DNA of 64,000 bases from Steinernema hermaphroditum (GCA_030435675.1 CM059623.1:2692012-2756011); one strand, 5' to 3'; counted from the stretch's first letter, positions 34,500 to 46,699 are shown. Notes: generated from the sequence alone by a model not told the origin. A program made the numbers and translations.

Positions 34500-36355
34500 G
34501 TACAAAACATCTGTCATTTCACGAATGGGAATTCCGCGTTGACTTTACGACTTTACTTCATGAAGCATTATGTGGAAAAGGTCAAGAGACAGGAGAATGG
34601 CTCCTCCGCTCTGACACCTTGTATAAGTTCTACGCACGCGGTCATCCAAAGTGGTACGCAACACGACTATGTTCGCGCACAGATAAACACGAAAGGTGTA
34701 CAGTTAACCGTTTACTGTCACCAAGCAAAGCTACAAGAGGGTGCTAATCACAAGCAGAGCCAAACACAAGACCTTCTGCATACACAGAATCACAACGGTC
34801 CAAGTTCTTCGCGGCGTTCTTCGCAGTCACGCTTAGTGTTGTAGCGATCAGGTTCAGCCTTCAGTCGCTTCCACGCTTCGTCTCTCGGTAACTTCCGTTC
34901 CCAAACGTTAGCAGACCGTCCGCGCAGCTACGGTGGATGTTTTTCTCGAATGTTCTGCGCTTGAAAGACTCTTCGTGGCGAGACCAAGGCATAGACTGGT
35001 GAACTTCTGATGTTGTCTCCTTGCACTTTTTGCTTGATGTTAAAGATCAAGTAAAAGTGCAATGACTCGCGTCTCGACGCGATCGTCTTGCAGCCGTGGT
35101 GGATGCGTCTTCCGGTGACTTGCTGCTGGATCAGAGACAGTTAGCACTGTAATGCTTTGCAATTACTAGAACAATCAACAGAAATGAGGAAACGAAAGGT
35201 CGCAGACACGTTTGTCGCGACACATTATGCTTAGTTGGGTACTAAAAATGACCCACAAATGCCCACACCATGGCCGGCCGAGCAAAACCGTATATATTTC
35301 CAAGTTCCTCCCTACAACAGCCCTCCATTTTAAGCCAATACTTCTTCACAGGACATGTTGGCCTTTCTTCGCTCTATCCGATCAACACATGTCCCTTTTC
35401 CACGACGTTATTTCACGGAGAAAGGTCATTTCGTATTTTGGTTTGTTTAGGCGAAAGAAGGCGCTGACAACGAAACCGGAGTAATGCGATGGGACGCTAC
35501 AGCTGCTCAAGAATGATGACTACGTGGTATTGATGTCGAATCGGCGAAACACCGGAAATGGCGATGGATCTTCTACTTCTCGGGGCGCACGGTCGGCTTG
35601 GCATCTGTTGACTATAATTAACATTTGACTATGTTGTACGAAACGTCTGTGTGGTCAAACTGGGTAGAATCTTGGCTGCCTTTTTGTGCGAAGGTGTGAA
35701 ACACAGGTTCTTATCACACCGGCGTCTTCCAGGAGAAGAGATCAGTCCGAAGAAGGTGTGGTTCAGTGGGCGAAGTGGGCTAAATCCCGTTTTCCTCATC
35801 TATAAAAATAATAAAAAACGAAGGCTTTATTTTTCGAATATCCTTTTCAGCCAAATTCGACGGTTGGTATGAGCGCAAACATTCAAGACATATCAGCGCA
35901 ATTGTCTCAATAATGACCACCGGCGCTGCCCTGAGAAGCCGCAGAAACACAGCGGAATGCTTTTTTATATTGTAGGTAAAACTCTGGCCCCAGTTCTTAT
36001 TTTTCTGCTCTATGAAACCTGAAACTGATGGAGTAAATACGGCTTCAGTTTTGCTTCGCCGAACTACGATTATAGATCGCTTGTAGCTCGATCTTTTCGA
36101 CGTTTACATGTCGTAGTGAAAGAACTTTAAAATACGAATCATCAACAAGTAAAACTTTCATAATAAAATTCATTCATAACAACACTTTTCTTTTGTTTTG
36201 ATTGATCGTCTGAGTGCCCTTCAATGATAATTACAAGAACTGAAATAACTTCGAACTTAGCGGTGTTTTTAAATCCATTAGGCCATTCCTCAATACTGAT
36301 TGTTCTTTAATAATTGCTCTAGTTTCCTTTCCTCACTTGTGACAGTTCCTTTCCG
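34500..36355. other. Interval without a supported gene
   Basis: Short ORFs only. At about 35640-35715 a decayed stretch (GTGTGGTCAAACTGGGTAGA, then TTGGCTGCC) resembles the tRNA-like module of the transposon inverted repeats, suggesting an old relative of that element. Confidence 0.45.
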
Positions 36356-38028
36356 ATGATTGTGTCTCTTCAATTCATCGAATATCTCTGTGTACTGCTG
36401 CCTATATCGCTCACTGTTCTCCATCTCTTCCAGATATTCCACAAGAAGAAACTGATCACTATCTGCAAGGAATCCCCTCCAATGGGCCTCTTATTTATAT
36501 CAATAATTTGCATGGTCATTGCTGATGCTGTGATGGCGAATCAATGGATTCTTGTTCATCTCGGTCTGATCAAGAATGTTCCCGAAAATTCTCTTCTTTT
36601 GGCGCTTCCTGTACTCCTCCGTGTCGCGCTACAGCTCTTCTTTGGAATCGCAAACTTGGCGATCTATGCGCAGAGAACTTATATTTTATTGTTTCCTCTT
36701 AAGCCTCTGAAGCGGGCCAATAAAATTATCGTTTTCGTCGAGCTTACTGTGACATTGGCGGCTGCTTCTGTTGGCGTTGTGCCTAACGTTCCTCGTTCGT
36801 TCGATTTCATACCGATACCTAAAGGTTTGTGATTTCCCGAATTCTTAGACCCTCAAATGCGAATGGTTATGTCGTGGGGAAGGGCCGGTCGAGTGAGAGT
36901 TCATCGTTATCAACAATCACACCTTTATATGTAAAATTGTAAATGAAGGGCGTCCAGTCAGTGAGTGGCCATCCAACAGCCCCCTCCATTCGGCTTTCCC
37001 TTCCTCTTTCTTCTAGGAGTGTAGATATCCGGGTTTTAGTGAATTACCATTAACCGTTTTGGTCAGTTTTGGGATTTTCTTGGACAGGTTAACCCTCAAC
37101 CTTGATTGAAAAAAGTTTGATTCATCAATTGAATCTTGGTCAGGTTGTTAAGCTTAAGGTAAGGTACGGCAATGTACTGGGCTACTCAATTGAAAACGGT
37201 TCACTTTTTCAACTACCGTTTCCTTAAATGTCATGAAATTTGTCTTATATGTTCACTTTTTAATGGGAATCTTTCGAAATATTCGCCGCAGATCGACAAG
37301 TAGCGCTATAAGAGTTTACTTTTACTCCCTATTCTGCTGATTTACTGCCACACCAGACCGTCGGAAGTAACAGCAGGCACAAGGAATATTGCAGGAGTGA
37401 CACCAATGTTTGCGTGGTCGACCTGAGTCCTAGCTTTGGCTTCTTTCATGTCCGGATTCTTTCTCAACCATTCCCTCTTTGTTCTCTGCTTGTTTCCTCT
37501 TACCCCTTAATCTGTTTCCTCTAGAACCTCCCTTTAGACTGTTTATCTGCCAACTGCTCCAATCTGCTGCCACGAAGAACCTATAGCGCTACAACTACTT
37601 TGGTGCTGTCTATATTAATCTTACTTGTCGGAGGCATCTTCCAGTACGTCTTTTACAAGTACAGAAAATCTCAACCGGCATTTTCTGAGAAAACGACGGT
37701 ACTTTTCCCTTTGATTCGATGTTCAAAATTGACACATTTCATGTCAGCTCCATCGTTTTGCACGATACACCTTTTATATTCGATTGTTCTTCGAGGCTGT
37801 TCCGTATTTTACTGACCTTCTTCTCACTAATGCGGTAAGCGTAGTTATCTAAGCATTCACATAATATGATTGTAGTTTGGACTTCCCATTGCATCACGTG
37901 TTGGTCCCTACGGGCTGGTAGCCTGTTCCCTAGACTACTGCGCATCAACGTTCGTCTACTACAACCTGGTCATCAAGAAGACGACGCCACTGCTTAATGT
38001 GACCAGCCTGGGTACATCGACATCATGA
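36356..38028 (+). CDS. Seven-transmembrane serpentine chemoreceptor (nematode type)
   Basis: Exons 36356-36824, 37538-37698, 37748-37834 and 37876-38028; phases agree, 289 residues. Hydrophobic segments in order: TM1 IEYLCVLLPISLTVL, TM2 LLFISIICMVIADAV, TM3 ALQLFFGIANLAIYAQR, TM4 IIVFVELTVTLAAAS, TM5 LVLSILILLVGGIFQYVF, TM6 YIRLFFEAVPYFTDLLL, TM7 GLVACSLDYCASTFVYYNLV. The AQR after TM3 and FVYYN in TM7 suggest the Sra/Srab-like superfamily, though the exact family is uncertain. Two cysteines in the second outer loop (DCLSANC) could pair with the extracellular side. Likely acts in chemosensory cilia. The large first intron (713 nt) contrasts with the short others. No in-frame damage seen. Confidence 0.82.
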
Positions 38029-38295
38029 CCAGGAACAATACAAATATAAGTATAAGATCGTTTGTGAATGTTTTTAATGTGACCATAAACAGTTAAGCTA
38101 TGGTGACAGGGGCAATAATATCCGAGGATCAACCAACGTCTTCTCTCAGTACACGAAAACAGCAATTATTTCGTGTTGTCTTCCATAATGGGACTTCCTA
38201 TGAAGTGCTTCCTATAACTTTTAATACTCTATCTCATTCGATACATAAGAATTTACCGAATTTATCAATACCGTATCGTATCAATACCGTATTGC

Positions 38296-38493
38296 ATGGA
38301 CAAGGAACACGAAGCGCAGGAGAGCCACACGTACTGCGGCGTTGACCAACAGCACCTTTTCTGGGTCATGAACTCGCAAATGAGCAACGGATGGGGTTCC
38401 GTCCGGCAGATCTGCAACTGCAATGGAACAGCCTACAGTAATAACCGCTGTCGGCGCGAAACGGTCACTGCGGTCGAAAAACGCATCTTGTGA
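38296..38493 (+). other. Small Cys-containing ORF, possible orphan exon
   Basis: An open frame with a coding-like stretch (HTYCGVDQQHLFWVMNSQMS, then CNCNGTAYSNN) and two possible sequons, but no signal peptide or partner exon. May be a fragment of a secreted protein gene. Confidence 0.3.
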
Positions 38494-38540
38494 AAAATCG
38501 TTTCCAAGGCAAAGGAGAAATTCAGCTGTAAAAGGAAAAA

Positions 38541-38613
38541 TGCCACGAGCCGGGATCGAACCGGCGACCTTTAGATCTTCAGTCTAACGCTCTCCCAACT
38601 GAGCTATCATGGC
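38541..38613 (-). tRNA. tRNA-Phe (anticodon GAA)
   Basis: Acceptor GCCATGA with TCGTGGC (one G-U), D-arm GCTC..GAGC, anticodon loop CTGAAGA, T-arm GCCGG-TTCGATC-CCGGC, discriminator A. 73 nt, no intron. Confidence 0.96.
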
Positions 38614-39257
38614 AGTAAAGTTGAAGTCTGTGGATTCAGCCAAGGTCCTATTACTGCAAACAATCGCCAAAAACTGCACATCGCATGGCCGTCGTTTTTC
38701 GAAGGCGAGTATGGAGCGCGCTGTGGAGTAGAACCTTTCGTGCTCTTTTCTGCGACACACCACACACGACGGCCTGATTCAGAATGGCCAGAAAAAACAA
38801 AGTCGCTCGTGGACGTTGATTTGCTCCGTAGACGGGCGTGGTGGGTTTCAAAACCCATATTTTCCTAAAACTCCATATAAGCGAAAGAATCAGCGAACAA
38901 CACCCCCGTAAAAGAGCTCGAGATTCCTAATACAGCTTATATATCGCCCGAAGCGTCGCAGTCTAACTCCGCATCGTGCCGTGATTTGTCGCCCCTCAAC
39001 TAGCGATTTTCGCCGCTCTGATTGCAGCCGAACTGCGGGCGGTATTCAACCGGTTCTCTACCAGTTTGGAATGAAAAGAAAGACGTCGAGTGAACGCCAT
39101 AATGGGCGCTTCAGTGACATCGGCGGTGCGGCGCCGGGCAGTCGCGATTTCTCGCTTTCTAACTCTTCATAGTGCCATGGTTGCCCGAATTAAGCGCTCT
39201 CAGATATGTGTGGTTGGCCGGAGTGGAGTGTGATGGATAGCCCAGGACAAGCTCTAA

Positions 39258-39569
39258 TCATAATAGTTCTTTATTACGGCAGATGATAATCGAGAGGAAA
39301 GGATTTCTTTCGATCCTCCTTATGGTCAGGAGGGCATTCATCATGGAGGCCGGCGTGTGCCCAAAGGTTCTTATAGCGAGGGTTAGTTCCTCAAGTTCGA
39401 GATTTATCCTTTCTATATCGTTACTTATCTGATCCATCTGTTGTTCTTGGTAGCGGCGCAGCGCGTTCCCTGTTTGAAACACGGCGGGGATTCTGATTCG
39501 AGGATCAGACCGGTTGAATCGTCCTTCGGGAACCGGGCGGTTGGGGGGAGTAAACTGAGGGGCAACCAT
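39258..39569 (-). CDS. Small coiled-coil protein, possibly retroelement-derived
   Basis: 103 residues from the ATG at 39569: a Pro-rich start (VAPQFTPPNRPVPEG), then a heptad-like segment (QMDQISNDIERINLELEELT), then a basic tail. No recognised domain. It lies beside a Gag remnant, and the Pro-rich plus coiled-coil layout is common in Gag-type proteins, so an LTR-element origin is plausible but not shown. Confidence 0.4.
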   Translation of the reverse strand: MVAPQFTPPNRPVPEGRFNRSDPRIRIPAVFQTGNALRRYQEQQMDQISNDIERINLELEELTLAIRTFGHTPASMMNALLTIRRIERNPFLSIIICRNKELL

Positions 39570-39913
39570 TTTCAATACCTGTGATGAAGCTAATGATGCC
39601 GACCTTCTTGGTTGTCCCACTGCGGCCCTCACGTCCAGGGGCATTGAGTGTCGGCTTCAGCCGATACAGATTACATAACAACAATATGTGGAGTGGATCG
39701 GGTGAAGAACTTCGCGTTCGCTACATTGAGGAAGCCGTCGGCAGTTCGGTTGAGTGTCGCATCTTCCAGGCCCTGAGCACTTCTTCTAGAGATCCCGCTG
39801 GGGGTGGCCAGGCGCTGGTGACGTCCATCGCATGTTGGATCCGGTTTAAATCCTCTGAATTCCGTTATTCCAGTCCGTCCCAAGTCGATATAGAAGCGTC
39901 GGCATTCTGGTGC

Positions 39914-40164
39914 CTAACTAGGGAGTAATCCGATGAAGTCAGCTAATTCCATTAGAGCGACTGAAGCCACTAGCGTCCACATTTCGATCATTGTTGCTGG
40001 TTGGTCTACTGACTTGCTCTCAGCGTACGCTGCTTCGGTGACTTCGTTCAACCGATGGACGAACTGCGTCACCGGTTCGCCTTGCTTTTCGCAAAGGAGG
40101 TTGTACTCCTGGCGAGCGTCTTCTGGCGCTCGTCCAAAGAACCTTCCGAGCTCTGTCGTGAGTT
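39914..40164 (-). pseudogene. Ty3/gypsy-like Gag fragment
   Basis: One open frame without a start codon reads LGRFFGRAPEDARQEYNLL, then GEPVTQFVHRLNEVTEAAY. This is the pattern of retrotransposon Gag capsid segments (short segment of regular size, then a run of acidic and aromatic residues). It ends at a stop at 39914. No adjoining protease or reverse transcriptase was found in the expected place. Confidence 0.55.
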
Positions 40165-40334
40165 ACACTGTGCTGTGAGGCCAGATTGCGATCAGACTTA
40201 GATCCTTTAGGGCATCTTGGTAGGAGAAGATCGGCAGCGATCTGTTGGGCTGAGTGTGGCTACCCTGACCTACTTTTATCGGTTATCTCGATCGTGACCT
40301 TGCGGAGGCTATTTGAACAGATCACCGTGCAGAA

Positions 40335-40500
40335 TCGATCTGTTTCAAAGATATTTAGCTGATAAATTAATGGAAACGAACTCACTTTTTACTGAAGAAA
40401 ACGCTCGCCGGTCGTGGAAGATAATGTGAGTGGTAGTGTTTCGACTGCGTCCTGACCAAATGTGTCACTTTCACACTTCACTGTTTTTTGGACATGACGT
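40335..40500. repeat. Dispersed direct repeat (LTR-like), copy 1
   Basis: Shares AAAACGCTCGCCGGTCGTGG, TGTGTC.CTTTCACACTTCAC and TGTTTTTT with 46700-46865, same orientation, about 6.4 kb apart. Confidence 0.6.
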
Positions 40501-41223
40501 GCTGTGAAAGATATGTGTGACAACCGGTGTTCCTATTACACCGCTTATTAAATACAAACAGCATATTAAATATGGGCGAACACAGAGGGGGAAGGGTTGG
40601 AGAAACGCGGACGGCGAGTGAACGACCCCACCCTAGCGGACTGGAGTCGTCGTTCTTCCCTTGGAGGGGCGGAGTCGACGGGCACCGAAAAGGCGCCCGT
40701 CACATTCACCCCCTTCTTTGTAAAACTTCGTCGCACCGCCGACGCCGAAAATCTCTTTGATAATGAGACGCAATCGGCGGTTCTTGCGGATTAATTGGCC
40801 GAGGAGCCCTTGGACTCCGTCTACCTGGTTGTAACGTTCGGTATATGGACAAGAAAACGGTATATGGAGGATTCTCGTGTAGCTGACGAATCAACGGGGA
40901 CGATAGATCTCGGGGGAAAACAAAAATGTATCTGTGTTCATAAATGACATTGCGTTCTGCGTAATGAGCGTACAGTGAGCAACCGCTGTCGCTATTATCA
41001 AACAGTTGCCAGAATAGTGACCATCGCCTACAGTCAACTAGGCTCTGTCAAGGCGCGGGCTAGCAATGTTGTGGAACTAGGCTATAGAGAGTTAATTTTA
41101 CGTTTTATTAAATAAAATAATAACAGAGGACAGGGGGACAAAGGGAGGAGGGAGACGCGAGGGGACATCGACGGCGGCGGGACCCGACCGGTGCCAATCT
41201 GCGTCGATCGGCAGGCGAGCTTC

Positions 41224-41480
41224 TCAGCCATAGGTAAGAAAAAAGGGAATCTGCACCGTGGTTGCATGCACGCTCGTGTTATAAGCGAAGCACACTTGCT
41301 TCAGGCACTGATCCCACTCTGCCGCCTCCACCACATTGGCGAGCATGTCGGCCAACGGGTGGTGCCAGCATTCAACCTGTCCATTGCTCTGCGGGTGGTA
41401 CGGAGTGGTTCGCACGTGTTCGTGCCTAAGAGTTCGCACAACTCTTGGAACAACTCCGAGTGCGACAAGTCACGAATACT
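41224..41480 (-). pseudogene. Ty3/gypsy-like integrase C-terminal remnant
   Basis: Reads RTTPYHPQSNGQVE, the conserved end of the retroviral/gypsy integrase core (with the catalytic-Glu region), followed by a decayed DML..V...EWD..L and AYNTS.H.TT segment. The upstream part (HSELFQELCELLGT) is in another frame, so at least one frameshift is present. Confidence 0.8.
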
Positions 41481-41502
41481 AATGGCGAATATCTTTTTGG
41501 AT

Positions 41503-41960
41503 TCAGCTTTTGTTTATGATACATTCATAATCAATTTTCTTTTTTGACAAAAATTGACATTTCATTTGCATCAACGTGGCTACATCGTTATACAAAGTCA
41601 TCGATAAAGACTCCTTCCGTTTATCGTCGCTTTTCTTGTCATCATTCAACGTCCATCCGTTATTACAATGAGTAGCCAATTTCTTAAGATAGTCCACTGG
41701 TTCTTCTTTGTATTCGTCATACTCATTGACGATTGCACGCAACTCCTTTGAATGCATTTTGTAGTTGAATCTTTTTGAACACAGAAGTGTTGTATCTGGT
41801 AATATAACCTTAAATTTGAGTAAAGCCAGAGTAACTTACTTAATCTTCGTTCACATGTCCGCAAGCAGTTATCTTTACCTCGGGATGCTCCAACACGTTG
41901 ACAGCAATCCTTACACAAAGGATTATCGGCAAAGAGTTCTGAGCAATCCGATTCGTTCAT
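41503..41960 (-). CDS. Small two-exon cysteine-rich protein of unknown function
   Basis: Exons 41840-41960 and 41503-41795 join across a 44-nt intron (donor GTAAGT, acceptor TTACCAG) in phase, giving 137 residues. The N-terminal half is cysteine-rich (six Cys between residues 6 and 44, spacing C-9-C-2-CC-11-C-3-C, then another C about 10 further). The C-terminal half is charged, Lys/Asp-rich and ends CIINKS. No signal peptide is present from this ATG, so an upstream exon is possible. The acidic and basic patches and lack of stop codons argue it is real. Candidate upstream coding sequence lies at 42043-42580 but could not be joined. Confidence 0.55.
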
Positions 41961-42726
41961 CGTATACTAGATGCGAGGGTTGTTTCGCCCAATCGGTCTG
42001 CAGCGTTTCGACGACCTGCCTTCTTCTCGAGAACCTCTGTCTTCAGCATTCCAGACGGATCTGCAGGCTTCTTCTTAAGTTGAATACATTATAATTTACT
42101 TCAATAGTTGAAAAATGCCAAAAGGTTTCTTTGAAAGGCCTACCTCTCCAAGGATCTTGGTTGCATAGGCGAACGTTGGAGCCAAGAGCCAAGCCGGATC
42201 CGACTCGGCTAGCTATTTCGCAGTTGGGATTTCGGACGAAGGTTTGGCCATCAAACAGTGCCAATCTCTTCGGATCGAGATATGATCCAATCTGATGCGT
42301 TACTAATGAAAGATCTGCAGCGTTATCTGAAGAGGGACGATATAAAACCTGTGCGAGAAGAGGATTCGTGCTTGTATCCAGGCCTAAACCAAAGACCTAC
42401 CTCTGGGATAGTGGGTTGCATAAGCGAACGCTGAAAGGCTCTCTCCTTCGAGGGGATTGATGAGGACAATGCGGGCGAGCCTGAATGTAACCCAGATGAG
42501 AATATTTTTCTCTTTGCGTGTGGATTTCTGATCCCAATTGAAGGAAAGTCGCAAGAGCTCCCTTAGACCGTGAAGGGGACACAACCCGACCGCTTTACGG
42601 CCTTGCGTTTCTTTACAGATTTTAAGCCATTTTCAAACTATTTTGTGGGCACTATTTTCTTGGCTCTTGCTACCTAGACCGTGCGAATTCGCGCCTTGTT
42701 GTTTTAGGTTCTCTAGAAGCCGGTAG

Positions 42727-43260
42727 ATCACTCCAGCCCCCGGGGTCGGTGTTAACAATGAGCAACGCTCAATTTTAAGCTTTACAAGACGCAATCTTTA
42801 TTCAAAACAAAACGGGAAAAGTGCAAAACTACGGTAACCGGATGGTCCCGCCACGAACACTTTTACAACGACTTTTATTGTTTTGGAGCAGTCGCGAACG
42901 AACGGAGGCGAAGGAGATGGAACGTCACCAAAGGTTTAAAATGTCAGAAACATAACACGACTTACCTTCCGTTGTATACTGAGCTCAGATGGTGATCGAC
43001 ATCAATCGAAGGTTGTAAATACTGAAAAGAGTACATCAGAGTTAAAGCAACGTTTCTCAAAAGCGCGAAATATGTCGCGCGACTCGGCGGAGGAGAAGGA
43101 GCTGTTTATTTCGTTTTTGCGCGCCTTCACAGGACGCACCTGGACACAGAAAGTAACGGCGGCGGCGAGCCATAACCGTCGCCTCCGACAGTCGACGGCG
43201 GTCCCTCGATCCGATCGATTTTGAGTCACAATAACCCGTCCAAAGTGCACTTTAGAACGG
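42727..43260 (+). repeat. Long-inverted-repeat element arm, solo copy 1
   Basis: Starts at GATCACTCCAGC, runs through GGATGGTCCC, CTTACCTTCCGTTGTATACT, GATCGACATCAATCGAAGG and the block beginning ATGTCGCGCGACTCGGCGGA, ending CAAAGTGCACTTTAGA. Same sequence as both arms of the elements at 46940-49260 and 61137-62080. Confidence 0.8.
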
Positions 43261-44216
43261 AAAGAATGTTTGAAAAGATCGAAAGTCGATTGATTCAAAC
43301 AGATTCTCGTTTTAAATGAACTGCGCGATGAATGTGGAGGAAGAGGGTGGCTTAAAGTACACATGTACTCTAGAGTGGAACTTTAACACAACTGAACTGA
43401 TGTTCGCATTGCAATATTCCCGTAAATGATTCCGATACATTCAATATTGAGGTGTCGCTGATCATTGTGATCTGGCCGAACTTGTGGGACTTTTACCTGT
43501 TTCTCTACAGACTTCTGGACCAAGGACGAAAGGCCAGTTCCTAGCTGTCGGCCTTCACACTCTAAAAAGACTTGATATCCTCTTTAAGCGCGGAAATTAG
43601 TCAGAGGTCTCACTGTAGGATTCTGCAGCGATGAATGCACAATCTCTTGCCGAAGAAATCTAACCATCGCTAATTACAAAATCAGATTCTACCAGGGATG
43701 GAGTGATATCACGGTCGTGTCTGGCAGACAAGAAAGGTAGCTTAGAAACGGAAATGTATAATGATGATCATCCACTTTTATAAATGGACACGGTTCCCCA
43801 GAAAACATAAGCCATCAACATGCATAAACCTCTTTCAGTTTAGGGTAATTGTTTTATGGACACCTTGAGACAGCTGTTGGAAGAGTGAATAGATGACTTT
43901 ACAGTAGAGTTACAGTAGACATTGAGAATCTACGTGAATCATATTGTTATCCCAGTACACAGGAGGTATTGGGCAACATTTTTATTTTGCCTACTTCAAT
44001 CAACAACAAAGAAAGATATTGTGATGTTTCAGCTTTGCTGATCTATGGCTTGGGCGGGGATGGGTCCTTCGGCGGCGTTCTGCTCGGTGGGTGCTTTGGG
44101 TGCACAAAAGGCTACACGGCAATCCCGCCCCATCTTTTCCGCTCCGATAATTCGACAGTTCCGTTTTTTAAGAACACATCTAAAAAAGCACACAACAAGC
44201 TAACAAGAAGAATATA

Positions 44217-44262
44217 TTAGGTTGATGCAAAAGAAATGTCGATCATGATGATTTTATTTTTT
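44217..44262 (+). mobile_element. Mariner-like terminal repeat, solo
   Basis: TTAGGTTGATGCAAAAGAAA, then TGTCG, preceded by a TA; this is the typical mariner end. No transposase is attached. Similar end at 49337. Confidence 0.6.
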
Positions 44263-44904
44263 TTTCGTTATAATAAATTTCTATACAATACGATTCTTGA
44301 TCGACTGTCCTGATGAGGAAACCTCCCTAAGAGACACAATTCTTTGATGTATGGGTTTAGTAACAGTTCGCGCTAATTCATGTTGATGAGGAATCGTAGT
44401 TCCGTTCGTGAAGGGTCGTCAATTACGAGGCAGGCCTTCGCAGTGTCAATCGAGTGAACACAGCAATTGTAGCAGTCCCTTTGTTGCATCCGCATATTGG
44501 GCCCTGCTGTGTCAAGCTGCGCTGTCCTCTTTTCTCTACTTGCATGCCTGCCACACGGGTCTTTGCTTTACAATGATTTATCCAAATATAGTTATCCACA
44601 GATGAAGGGCCACTTGAACGGTTGCCAGCCTCCTTCTTCAGCGGTAGCGGTGCAAGAGGTGAGGGTGATAACGATGACGAGCTTCTTTCAGAGGACGTGC
44701 AGGGTAGCTTCTGCGCTAGAAGCGTCCCGCGGATCTTCGTTCCAACTTTCTTCACGGGGTCGGGCTTCGGCTCATCGCTTTCTGGGAGGTCCAGCACTGG
44801 GCAACCTCTCCTCATTCGCTCTACAAGATATGAATTAGAAAAAAACATTAATAACTCACATGTACCTGTAGTGAATCGTATACTACTATATTTTTTTTGC
44901 ACTG

Positions 44905-45415
44905 TACATTGAGAATACCCATAGTACAACTTCCTGAGCGTTTAGTCGCTGTTGGAACTGAAGAAATTCGCGTCGGTCTGCGATCGTCATCCTCTCCTTG
45001 TCGACCGCCTGACTGTAAGTCATCATAGGCACTTCCGGTCGACTGATCTTCTGATTTTGCGAATCCACGTCAACGATGGATCGCGATGACGAATCCGGTT
45101 GCTGCTCTCCGCTTCTCAGAAGCTCGATATCCTGTTCAAAGTTGTTGATTGCCTGCAACCAATAACAATAAGAAATGCCAAACAAACACACTAATGTTTA
45201 CCTGAGTAATGGTTGTTGGATACTTGCGCATCAACTGCGTGCGGTACACTTCTCTGAGGTGGTTCGCGTACGAACGTACATCGACCACATCGGGATCTGG
45301 TACGTAGCCGCGATAGGGAAAATCGGCCTCCTCCTGAACCATCTCGTGTTGAGACCTCCAGCTCTGCTGTAGATCTTTGCCTCGTAGAATCTTTGGAACA
45401 CCTAGGTGGGTTCAC
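44905..45415 (-). pseudogene. Spliced coding remnant downstream of the DNA polymerase fragment
   Basis: Two exons read open on the minus strand. The first is about 45202-45403 (DFPYRGYVPDPDVVDV, then RSYANHLREVYRTQLM). It continues in phase across a short intron into 44905-45153 (AINNFEQDIELL, ending FLQFQQRLNAQEV). Phase also agrees with the polymerase exon at 45435-45610. No domain recognised. It may be a continuation of the same element protein or an unrelated gene joined to it. Confidence 0.45.
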
Positions 45416-45434
45416 CGGTTTGTAAAAGTTTAGT

Positions 45435-45740
45435 TTTAATATACATACCTAAGGGATAAGGGGTCGTTCTGTTGATGTACGGGTAAAGACTGGTCACGTC
45501 GAGATACCGGATGACCTCATCCATGGAACATTCATGGAAGATTTTTGAACAACCCGTCCGACCGCCAAAGAATAAGTGTCTCGGCAGCAAACGTCCGACG
45601 GACTGCACATTGAGAATACCCACAGCCCAGTGGCTCTCATTAATGTGAACAGGCAGGATGACGCGAGCAAAGGTCGTAACACCGTGGTGCTGGACCAAGC
45701 TCATCGATTCACGTACGACACCTCTCAGCATGTTGTCGTA
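45435..45740 (-). pseudogene. Polinton/Maverick-like remnant: Ulp1-type protease piece and family B DNA polymerase motif A
   Basis: One minus-strand frame holds first ILPVHINESHWAVGIL, the His-Trp motif of Ulp1/adenain-like cysteine proteases. It then holds FFGGRTGCSKI and IRYLDVTSLYPYINR, the motif A region of protein-primed family B DNA polymerases. Both enzyme types are encoded by Polinton/Maverick virus-like transposons. The two pieces are joined directly with no room for the rest of either enzyme, so this is a rearranged remnant. The upstream segment (to 45990) lies in another frame. Confidence 0.7.
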
Positions 45741-45992
45741 CTCGCGACGGGTTCCAAGATTCCTGTTCCAACGATGCTTCCATCAGGTTGGGGCTCTGCG
45801 TTTGAAAACCATTGATGTCTGTCGAGGTTCTTGCAGTCCTTTCCGATCTGGATGTACATATCCGAACTGAACTCCTGGTTTCTTGCTGAAACTTTGGAGC
45901 GATTGGCGTCGGCGCTATGTTTATTCGGCGGCGGGATGTAGAACTTGAAGGTCCATGCTGTTTCAGTGTCAGTGCATTGGGCCTTGTCACCG
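45741..45992 (-). pseudogene. Unassigned coding remnant next to the protease/polymerase piece
   Basis: An open minus-strand frame includes WTFKFYIPPPNKHSADANR and SSDMYIQIGKDCKNLDRHQW. It shifts frame just before the protease segment (near 45740). Coding-like but unrecognised; possibly another protein of the same element. Confidence 0.4.
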
Positions 45993-46699
45993 GCTCTTGA
46001 ACTCGATTGGAAATTTCATGTTGGGATCTAAATAATATCCTAAATAGAGGTTCCTTGAGGTAACGCGCAACAACAGTGAGTCTCTGAGGGTCAGAAGTGG
46101 CGAAACTGAATAGAGTCTTTTCTAACTATTTGTGAGTCACTGGAGTGGGGCTGTAAGGGTCTGAAGTTGGTTGGTTCAAATCGGTTTTAGAACAAAATCG
46201 TTTCTTTCGGACCACCGGAGTCCGGATCCCTTGTCACCCTCAGGAGGTAAGATCAGTTTGGAAGCTATGATGGTGAGGTTTTCACCAAAAGGGTTGAGGT
46301 CGAATTGAGGTTGCCTACAGAAACTTACCCTGGAGCAGAGACGCCAAAATGTTTCGAAATGGACTCGCCTACGGGTAAGAGGAATGAACTGGACAGCGGT
46401 GGATACAGATTACATATACAGATCAAGATACAGATCTTTCGCGTTTTTGTCTGCAAAACAAAAATCAGTGTACATTCGCAAACCAAGTTTCATTAACAGG
46501 ATCTCAAATAAGGGTGGACACCAAACGGGGAAAAAAGGGGAAGGGAGAAGGAAAGGACGGGAGGGTAGGCGGGCAGCGGCGACTCTCCTTTTTTCAGAAA
46601 AGTTCAGAAGGACTTTTTTTCTGTGGATCATAACCTTTCAGCCGTTCAGCCTTTCCTTCTGAAAGAACTGTGACTTTGGGGAACAAGCATCCGAGAAGA

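Noticed and set aside
43072..43224. Conserved 50-codon ORF (starting MSRDSAEEKELFISFLRA) in the long-inverted-repeat arms, also at 49030 (minus), 55360 and 61328
   Set aside because: It is open in four copies, but differences between copies are mostly amino-acid changing. The 47312 copy is shifted and the 61801 copy stops at codon 2. The pattern fits a GC-rich repeat without coding selection.
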